A stretch of DNA of 64,000 nucleotides from Clostridia bacterium. Lineage in GTDB: Bacteria > Bacillota > Clostridia > Oscillospirales > CAG-272. Below the pieces are notes generated by a model. That model saw only the letters and a program-made list of their open reading frames with translations, had not been told where the DNA came from and ran no database searches. The translations under genes and the position numbers were made by a program. The stretch spans positions 62,001 to 126,000 of the forward strand of contig JAFQDK010000042.1 of assembly GCA_017399305.1 (NCBI GenBank), read 5' to 3'. Positions 1 to 9,609 of the stretch are shown here, in pieces; the first letter of the stretch is position 1, and every line of letters starts with the position of its first letter.

Positions 1-3000
1 ATTAACCTTGGTTATTTTCAGTGCATAGCCGTTATTGTTAGTGACACTGAGTGTGGGAGCGTCAGGATCAGAGGTCGTTACCGTATGGAGCTTAAGCGTG
101 CCATAGCAGAATTTATCTCCAAGCGGTGACCAGTCCTGAACTGCATACTCATATGTGGTATTTGCCGTTACATCTGTGTCAATATAGAAGTTGGTGGATG
201 ACATTATAAGACTGTCTCCCCAATCAGAGGCGCCTGCTACTCGCTTGAATATGCGATATTTTGTAGCAGTGGCACTTGCATCCCATGAAAGCTTTAAAAT
301 TTCGCCGTCATAGTAGAATGAAACCGAAATAGGAGAAAGCTTTATCATGCCTACGCTTTCAGAAAGCGGGCTGTAGTTTGCTCCGCCTTGTGAGGTGTAA
401 GCACGTGCGCGGTAATAGTAGGTTTTGTTAGCTACCGCGGTTGTGTCTTCATAGGTCGTTTCTGTAGTCTTTGCAATTTGTGTAAACGTTACACCGTCGG
501 TAGAACGGTAGAATTTGTAGCCCTCTGCATCGCTTATCGCTGTTGTTGTAATGCTGATGCCTGCAGCTGTATTTGTAGCGGTTAATGTCGGTGTATCGAG
601 TTTCTTTGTAGTAAAGGTACATACTTTAAGCGGACCGTAGCAATATTCGTTGCCGAGAACTGCCCAGGCTTGAACCGCATATTCATATGTAGTGCCGCCG
701 GTAACGTCGGTGTCAGAATATGACGTACCTTCTGTCATAGTCAATGTATCACCCCAGTCGGATGTACCTGCCACACGCTTGAATATTCTGTATTTTGCAG
801 CGGTGGGAACAGCACTCCATGATAACTTTATTTCTGCTCCTTCATATGTAATAAGGGGAGTGATTACGTCAAGCTTTATAACTGTAGCATTTTCGGAAAC
901 AGGAGTGTATACGGTAATGCCGTCTGCAGAGGTGTAAGCACGTGTGCGATAGTAGTAGGTTGTATCTGCAACTGCTGTTTCGTCAACATATGTAGTAGAG
1001 TCGGTTTTTGCAAGTACCGTAAAGTTTTTACCGTCGGTTGAACGGTAGAATTTATAAGCACTTGCGCCGCTTACCGTTGAGGAAGTAAGGCTGATACCGT
1101 CTGCAGTATTTTTTGCAGTAACGGTAGGAGCAGCGTAAAGAGTTGTTGTTATGGTCTTTATGGCGGGACCTACCTGGCTGTAGTAGTATGTGCCGTTAAC
1201 CAGAGTCCAATCCTGTACTGAGTATTCATATGTTGTATTTGGTGAGACGGTGCTGTCAATATATGAGTTTTCTGCAGTCATGCGAATGGTTTCTTCCCAT
1301 TCGGATTCGCCTGCCACTCTGCGGAAAATTCTGTACTTTTCTGCTGTGTCGCGCGCGGTCCATGAAAGCTTGACTATCTCGCCGTCATAATACATCGAAA
1401 ACGAAACACGAGCAGGAACTGCTGAAACGCCTGCGGTTGCAGCAGAAGCCGAGCTTACAAGTCTGCCATAGGTTGCATCGCTTCCGTATGCATTGGATAC
1501 ATACTGCTTTACCTTATAATAATAGGTAGTTCCGACTTTTGCTGTAGTGTCTGTGTAGGTTTTGCTTGTGGTTGTTCCTATCTGTGAATATGAGCCGTTT
1601 TCACTTGTGCTGCGGTAGATGATATATCCGCTTGCGCCCGAAACAGTGGGTGTAACGGTCACATTTATTCCGCCGCTTGGGTTTACAGCAGCTGCTACGG
1701 TGGGAACATCAACCGTACAAACTGTAGTTGTTGCTTTGCAGATATAGCAGGTCTTGGTCAGACTTGCAGAAGTACCTGAGGTGGTTTTCATTAGTGGCGA
1801 ATAGAGATGGTCGCCGCTTACATGATAGTCGGCGGTGCGTACATCAATATACTGAGTGCTTGTTGCACCTGCAGGTGTTCCGAAGGAAGGATATTTTACC
1901 GAAACGCCGTTAAGTGTAGTTGTGGTAAACGAGAATTTCTTTGCGTAAACGTTTCTTTCTGCCCACCATGTGGAATCGCTTGGAACGTTAAGTGAAGCGT
2001 TTGCATGGTATATCATCCACCAATCGCCTGTAGAATCCTTGACAAATGAGCCGTGACCGGGACCGTACATCCCATTGCCCGAGGAGAATTTTGCAGAGGT
2101 CGCCTTGTACCAATGCGAAGCATTCAAGGGATTTGAGCCTGTGAGAGTGAGAACGCCGTAGCAGTAATACTGATCCCATGAGCCGCTTGCCGAGTATACG
2201 ATATGTGTTGAGCCGCCATACTGGATTATCTGTGGACCTTCATTTACGTCAGGATTTCCATGTGTTTCCCAAGAATATTCGGGTTGGGAGAGAAGCACGC
2301 GGGAGCTTGAAATAGTCCATGGGTTTGACATCTGCGCGATATAGATGTTCTGCGCAACATTTGTATCGCCAGCCCAACCTGACCATACAAAATAGAGTTT
2401 GCCACTGTGCTGGAGAACTGTACCGTCAATTGCCCACTTGTTGGTAGAGTCGGTTATTTTTCCAACCATTTTATAGTCGGAAAGAGGATTTTCAGGATCG
2501 GTAGCGCGAAGCACGTACATACGGTGATTGTAGTTATCACCGTTATCGGCAGCAACATAGATGTACCAGCCGGCATTAGCAGCGCCGACTGTTGCTGCAT
2601 CGAAATAATGAAGCTCAGGTGCCCAATATTCGTGTTTTGCATTTGAAATGCTTGTTTCGGATGCGTTGAAAACGCTACGCATCTGAGCAGACAGTTCGCC
2701 AAATGCAACGCTTCCGTGTGCGGCAACCTTTACTGCGGCGTAAGCCGTACCGTTTACAGTTTCGCTGGAAGCGAAGCAGTAGTAATAAATGCCGTCCTTT
2801 TCTATTACGTATGGGTCTGATTTATCGCCGATTGGATTTGTAAATCTTGCTTCCTCTGTAGCGGCACTTGACATTGCCTGAGAGCCTGTTTTAAATACGG
2901 GAAAACCTTTTATCTTATCTGCAGAAAGTACGCTTTCTTTGTATTTGAGAAGCACACTTCCCATTACACCGTAGCCTACAAAGTCAGAGCCGAATGTACC

Positions 3001-3972
3001 GCCTGTTACAACAACGGTTGCATCGCCTTTAGGCGGATAGGTAAGGGCAGTGGTGGCAATAGTGTTTTCCGCAAGGCGGAAACGGCCTTTGAAGGTACCG
3101 CCGCTTATGCGGACAAGTACGTCTGCGGTATATTCAAGCACTGAGCATTCTGCGCTAGAGCCTATTGTTCCAAGACGCTTGATCGGACAAACTGCGCTTT
3201 CAAATGTACCGCCGGATATGCCCATGTAGAATCTGCCTGTATGAATGTTCATGCCGGTGCCGTAAACATTGTCTTTGAATGTACCGCCCTTGATGATAAG
3301 CGCGATGTCACCTCTGAGGCTGGATACGGGATTTGATTCAGAGGTACGTCTGTGTCCTGCGGATACAGAGTTCCATGTGCCACTGTATACATGAACGGAA
3401 TAGTTGTTAGAATTGGAAGATCCGTCGAGCGTTCCGGGATTGTTCCAACCGCCGATGATGGTGGGATATGTAAAGCTTGAGAGTACGGAGTCGTTTGTGA
3501 CGGTTACTCCGCTGCCAAAGCCGAAGTTGTTGCAACGGCCGGAGAATATAAGAGTTGAAGCGGTTATCGAGAGGTTGATGTTTTTGAAATATGTATCGTT
3601 ACTAAATGCCATGCTGGCTCCGATAACGAGTTTGGCACCGTTTGTCGAGCGATAGTCAACGCTGTTCCACACAGACGTATATGTAACGGCACCGCCAACA
3701 TCGGCAGGAGCAAATGCTGATGAAATTGCAACCTCGCCGCAGATGACTATAGTACCGCCGCCTATCTCACGGAGATAGGCGTTTGCTTTGCCGAGAGTTT
3801 TTAGCGGAGCGGACGCAGAAGTGCCTGCATTTGTATCCTTTCCGTTCGAGTTGTCAACGAAGTACGCAGCAGAAGAACCGGGAGCAAAGGTCTCGGCAGC
3901 GTTTGCTGCTACTGTTATGAGTACAGCAATGACTAAGAGAACAAGTATAGTTGAAAGTCTTTTTAATTTCAT
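1..3972 (-). CDS. Secreted multidomain GH43-family glycoside hydrolase with FN3 repeats (C-terminus off left edge)
   Basis: Probable extracellular arabinan/xylan-type hydrolase; 1324 codons lie in the window and no stop is reached. Translation from the ATG at 3972 begins with a signal peptide (MKLKRLSTILVLLV..., likely cleaved after ANA). Residues about 35-370 contain repeated ISGGTF-like units suggesting a beta-helix or similar beta-rich region. Residues about 380-700 form a GH43 five-bladed propeller: the three carboxylates are visible as D386 in SDPYV (base), D516 in AIDGTV (pKa modulator) and E578 in NEGPQ (acid), with family-typical spacing. From about residue 735 come fibronectin-III-like domains in double units of roughly 178 residues, seen in DNA as similar stretches near 150, 690 and 1230. 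GGAGG lies just upstream of the start. It starts 12 nt after the DUF1294 gene, so it may be cotranscribed with it. Substrate is not determined. GH43 call strong; beta-helix call weaker. Confidence 0.88.
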   Translation of the reverse strand, partial: MKLKRLSTILVLLVIAVLITVAANAAETFAPGSSAAYFVDNSNGKDTNAGTSASAPLKTLGKANAYLREIGGGTIVICGEVAISSAFAPADVGGAVTYTSVWNSVDYRSTNGAKLVIGASMAFSNDTYFKNINLSITASTLIFSGRCNNFGFGSGVTVTNDSVLSSFTYPTIIGGWNNPGTLDGSSNSNNYSVHVYSGTWNSVSAGHRRTSESNPVSSLRGDIALIIKGGTFKDNVYGTGMNIHTGRFYMGISGGTFESAVCPIKRLGTIGSSAECSVLEYTADVLVRISGGTFKGRFRLAENTIATTALTYPPKGDATVVVTGGTFGSDFVGYGVMGSVLLKYKESVLSADKIKGFPVFKTGSQAMSSAATEEARFTNPIGDKSDPYVIEKDGIYYYCFASSETVNGTAYAAVKVAAHGSVAFGELSAQMRSVFNASETSISNAKHEYWAPELHYFDAATVGAANAGWYIYVAADNGDNYNHRMYVLRATDPENPLSDYKMVGKITDSTNKWAIDGTVLQHSGKLYFVWSGWAGDTNVAQNIYIAQMSNPWTISSSRVLLSQPEYSWETHGNPDVNEGPQIIQYGGSTHIVYSASGSWDQYYCYGVLTLTGSNPLNASHWYKATSAKFSSGNGMYGPGHGSFVKDSTGDWWMIYHANASLNVPSDSTWWAERNVYAKKFSFTTTTLNGVSVKYPSFGTPAGATSTQYIDVRTADYHVSGDHLYSPLMKTTSGTSASLTKTCYICKATTTVCTVDVPTVAAAVNPSGGINVTVTPTVSGASGYIIYRSTSENGSYSQIGTTTSKTYTDTTAKVGTTYYYKVKQYVSNAYGSDATYGRLVSSASAATAGVSAVPARVSFSMYYDGEIVKLSWTARDTAEKYRIFRRVAGESEWEETIRMTAENSYIDSTVSPNTTYEYSVQDWTLVNGTYYYSQVGPAIKTITTTLYAAPTVTAKNTADGISLTSSTVSGASAYKFYRSTDGKNFTVLAKTDSTTYVDETAVADTTYYYRTRAYTSADGITVYTPVSENATVIKLDVITPLITYEGAEIKLSWSAVPTAAKYRIFKRVAGTSDWGDTLTMTEGTSYSDTDVTGGTTYEYAVQAWAVLGNEYCYGPLKVCTFTTKKLDTPTLTATNTAAGISITTTAISDAEGYKFYRSTDGVTFTQIAKTTETTYEDTTAVANKTYYYRARAYTSQGGANYSPLSESVGMIKLSPISVSFYYDGEILKLSWDASATATKYRIFKRVAGASDWGDSLIMSSTNFYIDTDVTANTTYEYAVQDWSPLGDKFCYGTLKLHTVTTSDPDAPTLSVTNNNGYALKITKVN

Positions 3973-3984
3973 CGTTTGCCTCCG

Positions 3985-4278
3985 TTAATTAAAATAAACT
4001 GCGGCGCACAGCAGTGCGATCCATAAAAACATACATCCTGCAATTTTTAAAAGTAGTCCGTCATGTGATTTTGTCTTGTGACGTATCATCAGCATGGTGA
4101 ATAGAGTTCCTATTCCACCGCCAAGGAGAGAAAGCTGTACAAATGTTTTTTCAGCAATCCGCCGGATACTGCCGCGTGGAAGTTTGCTTATGTGTTTGTC
4201 GTATATAACAATTATTGCAGAGATAATATTCACCGCAATAAGATAAATTAGCGTGTATTTTAATATATGTTCTGTCAT
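3985..4278 (-). CDS. DUF1294 family small membrane protein
   Basis: A 97-residue integral membrane protein with hydrophobic segments at about 7-26, 48-65 and 78-95. The family signature is visible: YDKHISKLPRGSIRRIAEK, then LSLLGGGIGTL and RHKTKSHD, matching the DUF1294 pattern (YDK..A, R.PE..L, LLGG..G, RHKT). The molecular function of the family is unknown. The start codon overlaps the tmcAL stop in an ATGA arrangement, so translation is probably coupled. The pairing with a tRNA-modification gene gives no clear functional clue. Confidence 0.85.
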   Translation of the reverse strand: MTEHILKYTLIYLIAVNIISAIIVIYDKHISKLPRGSIRRIAEKTFVQLSLLGGGIGTLFTMLMIRHKTKSHDGLLLKIAGCMFLWIALLCAAVYFN

Positions 4279-5408
4279 GTTACTTTCGGCGTTTGTTTAA
4301 GATGCTCATATTTTCCGTTAAGGCAGAGTGCAAACGCGCGCTCTGCCGCAAAGGTTCTTTCGTATTGTTGTTTTGCCATGTCGGAGAGGGAGTGGGTTGC
4401 GGATGGCTTGGTTATTATTTCTATATCAAGCTTTCTGTTCAGTATGTCGCGGCCGCGTGCCGAGGCGGCAAACAGGCGTGTGTAGTTTACGGGTGCATCC
4501 ATATCATCTCGTTTTACATTCAACAGCGCATACAAAATACAGCGAGATATCTCAGCATCGGTGTATCTTTTTGTTGCGGCGTTGATTTTTAAGTCGGATA
4601 TACTCATGGCACTTTGTGCGGCCGCTTTTATATGATTGAGAAGTCCGCCGCCCGAAAAAGCGATGTCGTCTTCGGAGCTTAAAAGGCGAAGCAGCACTGC
4701 GCTTGAAAGCTTTTCGATATCTGTTCCGAAAAGATTGCTTTTATAGATGTTTTCTGCAGAGGCAGGAACTTTGCCGGAAAGTGCGTTAATACCGATGTCA
4801 GAGAAATCTTTTCTTATGGATGTTGCCGATGCATAGCCGTTATCGCCACTTTTGAAGTCGCCAAGGCGCTTTATTGTTAAAGGTTCAATTCTGTAATTCC
4901 CTTGGTTTATGGAGCGCAGATATTCAAGTGCAAGTATGTCATTGGGTTTGTCAGACACTTCTTCACCATATAGCTCGTAGTAGGCTTTTGCATATGCGCG
5001 CGTTTTGCTTAAATGAGAATTCTCTTTGCCGTTGGCGATAGCTTTAAGCTCGTCACTTTCAAGCCTTTTTAATGTCGTTTTCAGCTTATCAATGTCGCCA
5101 CACTCGCTTCCAAAGGCAAGTATATCTGCACCGATTTTGGCTGCAATTTCAACTCCAGCACGTGCAAAAATGCTTGCAGGCGCGCATGAAAACGGAAATG
5201 GAAGTTCAAGCACAAGGTCGGCACCACATATGAGCGCCGCTTCTGCTCGGATATACGGAGTTGTGATATAAGGTTCGCCACGCTGTGAGAATATGCCGCC
5301 CATTATCGCGGTTATGCATGCATCCGGAAAGCATTTGCGAAGCTCGGAGAGCTGATACTCATGTCCCATATGAAAGGGATTGTATTCGGTTATAACCGCT
5401 ATGTGCAC
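4275..5408 (-). CDS. tmcAL: tRNA(Met) cytidine acetate ligase TmcAL (YlbM/DUF795 family)
   Basis: Cytosolic enzyme of a family that uses ATP and acetate to make N4-acetylcytidine at the wobble position of elongator tRNA(Met). The N-terminus carries the nucleotidylyltransferase HIGH-like signature (ITEYNPFHMGH), followed by MGGIFSQRGEP and a conserved LVLELPFPFSCA stretch. A GTG start at 5408 is chosen because GGAGGTG sits 6 nt upstream of it; the in-frame ATG 15 nt earlier would place that Shine-Dalgarno inside the gene and has none of its own. Length is then 377 residues, usual for the family. It is the first gene of a probable tmcAL-DUF1294-GH43 unit. Confidence 0.9.
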   Translation of the reverse strand: MHIAVITEYNPFHMGHEYQLSELRKCFPDACITAIMGGIFSQRGEPYITTPYIRAEAALICGADLVLELPFPFSCAPASIFARAGVEIAAKIGADILAFGSECGDIDKLKTTLKRLESDELKAIANGKENSHLSKTRAYAKAYYELYGEEVSDKPNDILALEYLRSINQGNYRIEPLTIKRLGDFKSGDNGYASATSIRKDFSDIGINALSGKVPASAENIYKSNLFGTDIEKLSSAVLLRLLSSEDDIAFSGGGLLNHIKAAAQSAMSISDLKINAATKRYTDAEISRCILYALLNVKRDDMDAPVNYTRLFAASARGRDILNRKLDIEIITKPSATHSLSDMAKQQYERTFAAERAFALCLNGKYEHLKQTPKVT

Positions 5409-5510
5409 ATTTCTCACCTCCATCTTTTATAGTATAACATAAAATAGTTATAATTGCCAATATAAATTAAAGTTTAGTAACGCGAATTGTAATCTACAAA
5501 CAGTAAAAAC

Positions 5511-5540
5511 AAAAAACCTCCGCAAAGCGGAGGTTTTTAT
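5511..5540 (-). terminator. Intrinsic terminator of gap
   Basis: Arms ACCTCCGC and GCGGAGGT enclose a 3-nt AAA loop. The run of A on the plus strand (5511-5516) is the U-tract for minus-strand transcripts leaving gap. Confidence 0.85.
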
Positions 5541-5551
5541 TGATATTAAGA

Positions 5552-6589
5552 TTAAACTCTTTCAGCGAAGTACTTGATAGTACGAACCATCTGGCTGGTG
5601 TAGGAGTTCTCGTTGTCGTACCAAGAAACAACATGTACCTGGTAGGTGTCATCATCGATCTTGATAACCTTGGTCTGAGTTGCATCGAAGAGAGAACCGT
5701 AGGTCATGCCGATGATGTCAGAAGAAACGATCTGCTCTTCATTGTAGCCGTAAGAAGCAGAAGCTGCTGCCTTCATAGCTGCGTTGATGCCTGCCTCGGT
5801 AACATCCTTGCCCTTAACTACTGCATCAAGCATGGTGCAAGAACCGGTAGCAACAGGAACACGCTGAGCAGAACCCTGAAGCTTGCCGTTGAGCTCGGGG
5901 ATAACAAGACCGATTGCCTTTGCAGCACCGGTGGAGTTAGGAACGATGTTCTGTGCGCCCGCACGTGCACGGCGGAGGTCACCCTTTCTGTGAGGACCGT
6001 CAAGAATCATCTGGTCGCCGGTGTATGCATGAACAGTGGTCATGTAACCGGTCTGGATAGGAGCATAGTCGTTGAGAGCCTTAGCCATAGGAGCAAGGCA
6101 GTTGGTGGTACAAGAAGCTGCGGAGATGATGTTGTCACCAGCAGTGAGAACATTTTCATTTACGCTGTAAACAACGGTGGGAAGATCGTTGCCTGCGGGA
6201 GCAGAGATAACAACCTTCTTTGCGCCTGCGTCGATGTGAGCCTGAGACTTTTCCTTGGAGCAGTAGAAACCAGTGCACTCAAGAACAACGTCTACATCGA
6301 GCTCGCCCCAAGGAAGATCCTTAGCGTCCTTCTCTGCGTAGATCTTGAGAGTCTTGCCGTCTACTGTGATGGTGCCTGCTTCGTCATCAGAAGCTACGGT
6401 GTGGAGATTCTCACCGATAGTACCACAATAACCCTTCTGTGCGGTGTCGTACTTAAGAAGGTGTGCGAGCATGGAAGGCTTGGTAAGGTCGTTGATTGCA
6501 ACTACCTCATAACCCTCTGCGCCGAACATCTGTCTGAAAGCAAGACGACCGATTCTGCCGAAACCGTTAATAGCAACTTTTACTGCCAT
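5552..6589 (-). CDS. gap: Type I glyceraldehyde-3-phosphate dehydrogenase
   Basis: Glycolytic enzyme that oxidises and phosphorylates glyceraldehyde 3-phosphate to 1,3-bisphosphoglycerate with NAD. The 345-residue protein has the Rossmann motif INGFGRIGR (8-16), D34 in AINDLTK pointing to NAD rather than NADP, and the catalytic pair C160 (AASCTTNC) and H187 (TVHAYT). WYDNENSY near the C-terminus is also canonical. CGGAGGAC precedes the ATG at 6589. It is monocistronic: its own promoter lies upstream and a strong terminator follows 12 nt after the stop. Codon choice is strongly biased, as expected for a highly expressed gene. Confidence 0.98.
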   Translation of the reverse strand: MAVKVAINGFGRIGRLAFRQMFGAEGYEVVAINDLTKPSMLAHLLKYDTAQKGYCGTIGENLHTVASDDEAGTITVDGKTLKIYAEKDAKDLPWGELDVDVVLECTGFYCSKEKSQAHIDAGAKKVVISAPAGNDLPTVVYSVNENVLTAGDNIISAASCTTNCLAPMAKALNDYAPIQTGYMTTVHAYTGDQMILDGPHRKGDLRRARAGAQNIVPNSTGAAKAIGLVIPELNGKLQGSAQRVPVATGSCTMLDAVVKGKDVTEAGINAAMKAAASASYGYNEEQIVSSDIIGMTYGSLFDATQTKVIKIDDDTYQVHVVSWYDNENSYTSQMVRTIKYFAERV

Positions 6590-6663
6590 TTTTAAAGTCC
6601 TCCGAATATATAAAAAATTTTGAAAACTAACTTTTGAATATGTATACCCACATATCCTTATCT

Positions 6664-6691
6664 ATTTTACCACAAATTTTGAAATATACAA
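6664..6691 (-). promoter_or_regulatory. Probable sigma-A promoter of gap
   Basis: On the minus strand TTGTAT and TAAAAT are separated by 16 nt, about 75 nt upstream of the gap start, in an AT-rich region. Inference from consensus match only. Confidence 0.55.
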
Positions 6692-6777
6692 GTATTTCCT
6701 TAAAAAAAATCTCAAATTTGTTAAAATACTAACATAGTTTTGATAGGTATGTATAGTTTTTATGAAAATTATACAGT

Positions 6778-7530
6778 TTATTTTTTGTTTTTAAACTTTG
6801 CCGCATAGGTGCCAAAAAGGAACTTGGGCAACTTCATCATTCTGCCGATGCGCTTAGGTTCTTTGATAAGTCTGTAAAGCCACTCGCAGGAAAGTTTGAT
6901 GAAAATTTTAGGTGCGCGTTTTACAGTTCCGGCATATACGTCAAGACTTCCGCCAAGGCACATACACATGCGAGCTGTGGTAAGCTTGTCCTTGTTGTCG
7001 GTTATCCATTTTTCCTGTACCGGAACACCGAGGCAGACAAAGAGGAGTTTTGCACCGCTCTCATTTATCTTTGCAATTACAGCATCGGTTTCTTCGCCTT
7101 CCTTTTTAAAATAGCCGTCATTTACGCCGACTACGTTAAGGCCGGGATATTTTTCTGTCATGTTTTTTGCGGCAAGCTCAGCAACACCGGGCTTGGCTCC
7201 GACAAAGAACACTCCGTCACCGCTCTTTGCACAGTATTCAAGCATCTTTTCGCCAAGTTCAACGCCTGCAACCTTGCCTTTGACAGGAGTGCCAAGTATT
7301 TTTGCTGCTTTTACAACGCCGGCACCGTCTGCAACAACCATGTCGCCGTTGTTGTAGAGATCATAATATTCATTTTGTTCTATACAGAGCTGAACTATCT
7401 CAGCATTGGGTGTAAATACAGTGCAAACCTTGTCACCGCGAAGCATCTCTTCGCCGACTTTTGCCGCTTCATCAGGAGTTACGTTTAAAAAGTTGACTCC
7501 GCGTATATTTATTTTTTCGTAGCTTGTCAT
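6778..7530 (-). CDS. WecG/TagA/CpsF-family (GT26) glycosyltransferase
   Basis: Likely transfers an N-acetylhexosamine-type sugar to a polyprenyl-linked intermediate for a cell-surface polymer such as teichoic acid or polysaccharide; exact donor unknown. The 250-residue protein has GT26 hallmarks: FTPNAEIVQLC, the VVADGAGVV stretch with the conserved Asp, VFFVGAKPG, LLFVCLGVPVQEKW, and GGSLDVYAGTVKRAP followed by EWLYRL. The ATG at 7530 is preferred because CGGAGGACAGCT directly precedes it; an upstream in-frame ATG at 7590 has no ribosome site and would add an unconserved tail. No other cell-wall genes adjoin it in the window, which leaves the polymer open. Confidence 0.9.
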   Translation of the reverse strand: MTSYEKINIRGVNFLNVTPDEAAKVGEEMLRGDKVCTVFTPNAEIVQLCIEQNEYYDLYNNGDMVVADGAGVVKAAKILGTPVKGKVAGVELGEKMLEYCAKSGDGVFFVGAKPGVAELAAKNMTEKYPGLNVVGVNDGYFKKEGEETDAVIAKINESGAKLLFVCLGVPVQEKWITDNKDKLTTARMCMCLGGSLDVYAGTVKRAPKIFIKLSCEWLYRLIKEPKRIGRMMKLPKFLFGTYAAKFKNKK

Positions 7531-7666
7531 AGCTGTCCTCCGAAAAATCATTATCCTTATAATTTTAGCACATTTTGAAAGCTTAGTCAATAATGATAAA
7601 TCGGTGTAAAGCGCGCTTTATCGATGCATTCCTAACTGCAAGTTTTATATAAAGCATACAAAAAAC

Positions 7667-7695
7667 TTGACAATATGTATATATAATGGTAATAT
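7667..7695 (+). promoter_or_regulatory. Promoter upstream of the tandem EEP genes
   Basis: TTGACA at 7667 and TAATAT at 7690 with a 17-nt spacer. It lies upstream of the leader terminator, about 100 nt before the GTG start of the first EEP gene. Confidence 0.65.
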
Positions 7696-7714
7696 TTATG
7701 TGCAGAGATATGGA

Positions 7715-7770
7715 GTTGCAACAAAAAAGAACATGGTAGGTCTTTTTTTGTTGTAACTTTTTGTTTTTTT
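7715..7770 (+). terminator. Intrinsic terminator in the 5' leader of the first EEP gene
   Basis: A long near-perfect stem (GTTGCAACAAAAAAGA with TCTTTTTTTGTTGTAAC, one mismatch and one bulge) is followed by TTTTTGTTTTTTT. The upstream gene is divergent, so this terminator sits between the promoter and the EEP gene and may act as an attenuator. Confidence 0.7.
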
Positions 7771-7794
7771 AATTTATCATGTCCGGAGGGCTTT

Positions 7795-9543
7795 GTGAAA
7801 AAAATCCTGTCTTTTCTGATTCTGGCGGCGTTATGCATATTTATGTCTTTATCTGCCGCAGCAAGCAGCAATCCGTCTTTTCGCGTGATGACCTTCAATA
7901 TTCTTAACAGCGAAGATAAAGAAACACGTTTTGATGCAATCAAGACATCTATCAGCGAGCTTTCGCCCGATTTGCTCGGCTTTCAGGAGTGCAGAGAAGG
8001 TTTTAATACTCTCCTTGCGGATGTAAAAGCTACCGGTTATGCATCTGTAGTTGATAAGCTTGTTGATGACCCCAATGACAGTACAATTATCAACTGTGTG
8101 CCGATATTGTATAATACCGACCGTTTCACACTTGTAGAGGGCTCTGCCGGCGCACGCCGTTTTGTTGAAAAGTACGGCGATTCGTGGACAAAATCTCTAT
8201 GCTACTGTGTGCTCACGGACAAGGTGACATCACAGAAATATATAGTAATAAATGTACATTTTGCAGTGTATTCGGATGATTACGGACTAACTGCAAATGA
8301 GGTTCGTGCGCAACGTGTTTCCAATGCGTATGAGGTATTGGCACAGATTGAAACCATGCAGAAAACTTACGGCGACATTCCTGTAATTGCGATGGGTGAT
8401 TTTAATACAGACGAACCTGAAAAGGCATACAGAGTGCTTATCTCGGAACTTGTCGATACCGCTTATATCGCAGATAAAAGCGAACCTTTCATTTCTTCAT
8501 CGCATACATCGCTTACCGAACTTCAGACAGGCGGCTATCCCATTGACCATGTATTTGTAAGCGGTAATTGCTTTACCGTTACAAATAGCTTGCCCTATAT
8601 GACAACAACCAGCAGAAGTGCGTCAGATCATTTTCCTGTTTATGCAGATTTGACATATGAAAAGACCAGCGGACAGACCTGCGATGAGGCTCATGTGGCA
8701 GAGGCGCCTATTGTTGTTCTCGATGTGGTAAAGCGTACTCCCTTTAATGATACACTTGAGGGCTTTACCATTATGAATGTCAGCACAAAGCCTGTTGACC
8801 TTTCCCACATTCTTGCGTGGTACGGACGTTCTGAGACTGAGGAGGGGCTTGATGCTCTTACAGCAAGTGATGTAACAAGAGTAATGCGTCTTTCCGAAAA
8901 ACGCGGCGAGAATATTCTTGCCCCCGGCGAAAAGGCATATATCTGGTGCTTCTTTAACTCTTCATATACTGTTAAAGTTACAACTGCCGATGGTGAAAAG
9001 GCTATTGTATCAAAGGGCAAAGACGGCAAGCCGGTATATAATATTGATGCTTTCCGTGAAGCTTGGGAATATCTCTCAACACAGAAAAATTATGATGTGA
9101 AACCTCTGGATAGCAATATTAAGGTTATTCCTCTCGACAGTACGACACGTGACACTTTCAGCGCAGACGGCACCTTCCGTTATCTTGAGAGCAGCTTTAA
9201 TATGGCAAATGCTTATTATGCACGTCTTTACGTTTCATATGACGATGCTATTGACATTGATGATGCTTTTTGCTATGTTGACCTTGATGGCACAGGCAAC
9301 GGAACATATATTAATAGCGAAGGAAATGTTGTTTCCCCGATGGGTATGTATTCATTTGTTCCAAGCGGAGAACCAAAGTTTATGGCGAGCAAATACGTGT
9401 TCGGCGGTTTTACTGTTGCCGATGTGCTTTCCGCTCTTAAGAACTGCATTAACGGTAATTACGCCGAGATTTGGGATATGAACGGAGACGGGCATAAAAA
9501 CATGATTGACGTAATCAGAGTTTTAAGAACGATGGCAGTATAA
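7795..9543 (+). CDS. Secreted endonuclease/exonuclease/phosphatase-fold protein with half-dockerin tail (copy 1)
   Basis: A 582-residue exported metal-dependent phosphoesterase, probably a nuclease or phosphodiesterase. A signal peptide (1-21, ending SAAAS) precedes an EEP domain at about 25-290 with TFNILN, LGFQECREG, AMGDFNTD and SDHFPVYADL, which carry the Asn, Glu, Asp/Asn and His of the active site. Residues about 310-480 resemble a lamin-tail-like beta domain (GFTIMNVSTKPVDLSH, LAPGEKAYIW). The last 45 residues hold one complete dockerin-type calcium loop, DMNGDGHKNMID, and a loop-less first half (GGFTVADVLSALKNCI). The GTG start follows CCGGAGGG. The next gene is a close paralogue. Substrate unknown. 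Confidence 0.85.
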   Translation: MKKILSFLILAALCIFMSLSAAASSNPSFRVMTFNILNSEDKETRFDAIKTSISELSPDLLGFQECREGFNTLLADVKATGYASVVDKLVDDPNDSTIINCVPILYNTDRFTLVEGSAGARRFVEKYGDSWTKSLCYCVLTDKVTSQKYIVINVHFAVYSDDYGLTANEVRAQRVSNAYEVLAQIETMQKTYGDIPVIAMGDFNTDEPEKAYRVLISELVDTAYIADKSEPFISSSHTSLTELQTGGYPIDHVFVSGNCFTVTNSLPYMTTTSRSASDHFPVYADLTYEKTSGQTCDEAHVAEAPIVVLDVVKRTPFNDTLEGFTIMNVSTKPVDLSHILAWYGRSETEEGLDALTASDVTRVMRLSEKRGENILAPGEKAYIWCFFNSSYTVKVTTADGEKAIVSKGKDGKPVYNIDAFREAWEYLSTQKNYDVKPLDSNIKVIPLDSTTRDTFSADGTFRYLESSFNMANAYYARLYVSYDDAIDIDDAFCYVDLDGTGNGTYINSEGNVVSPMGMYSFVPSGEPKFMASKYVFGGFTVADVLSALKNCINGNYAEIWDMNGDGHKNMIDVIRVLRTMAV

Positions 9544-9609
9544 ATATTCGTTTTTGAGTTTAAGTGTACTTTTTACTTTATCGCCGCTTTGCGGCAAATG
9601 GAGGATAAT

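Noticed and set aside
1..1400. CRISPR array or satellite, suggested by regularly spaced similar segments
   Set aside because: The period is about 540 bp, the units are imperfect and in frame; they encode FN3 domain pairs.
5540..6595. 351-codon open frame on the plus strand antisense to gap
   Set aside because: It mirrors the strongly biased codons of gap; no ribosome site, no recognisable protein family, Cys/Val-rich nonsense composition. The same reasoning removes the long antisense frames over gpmI (17600-18625) and ilvC (24466-25461).
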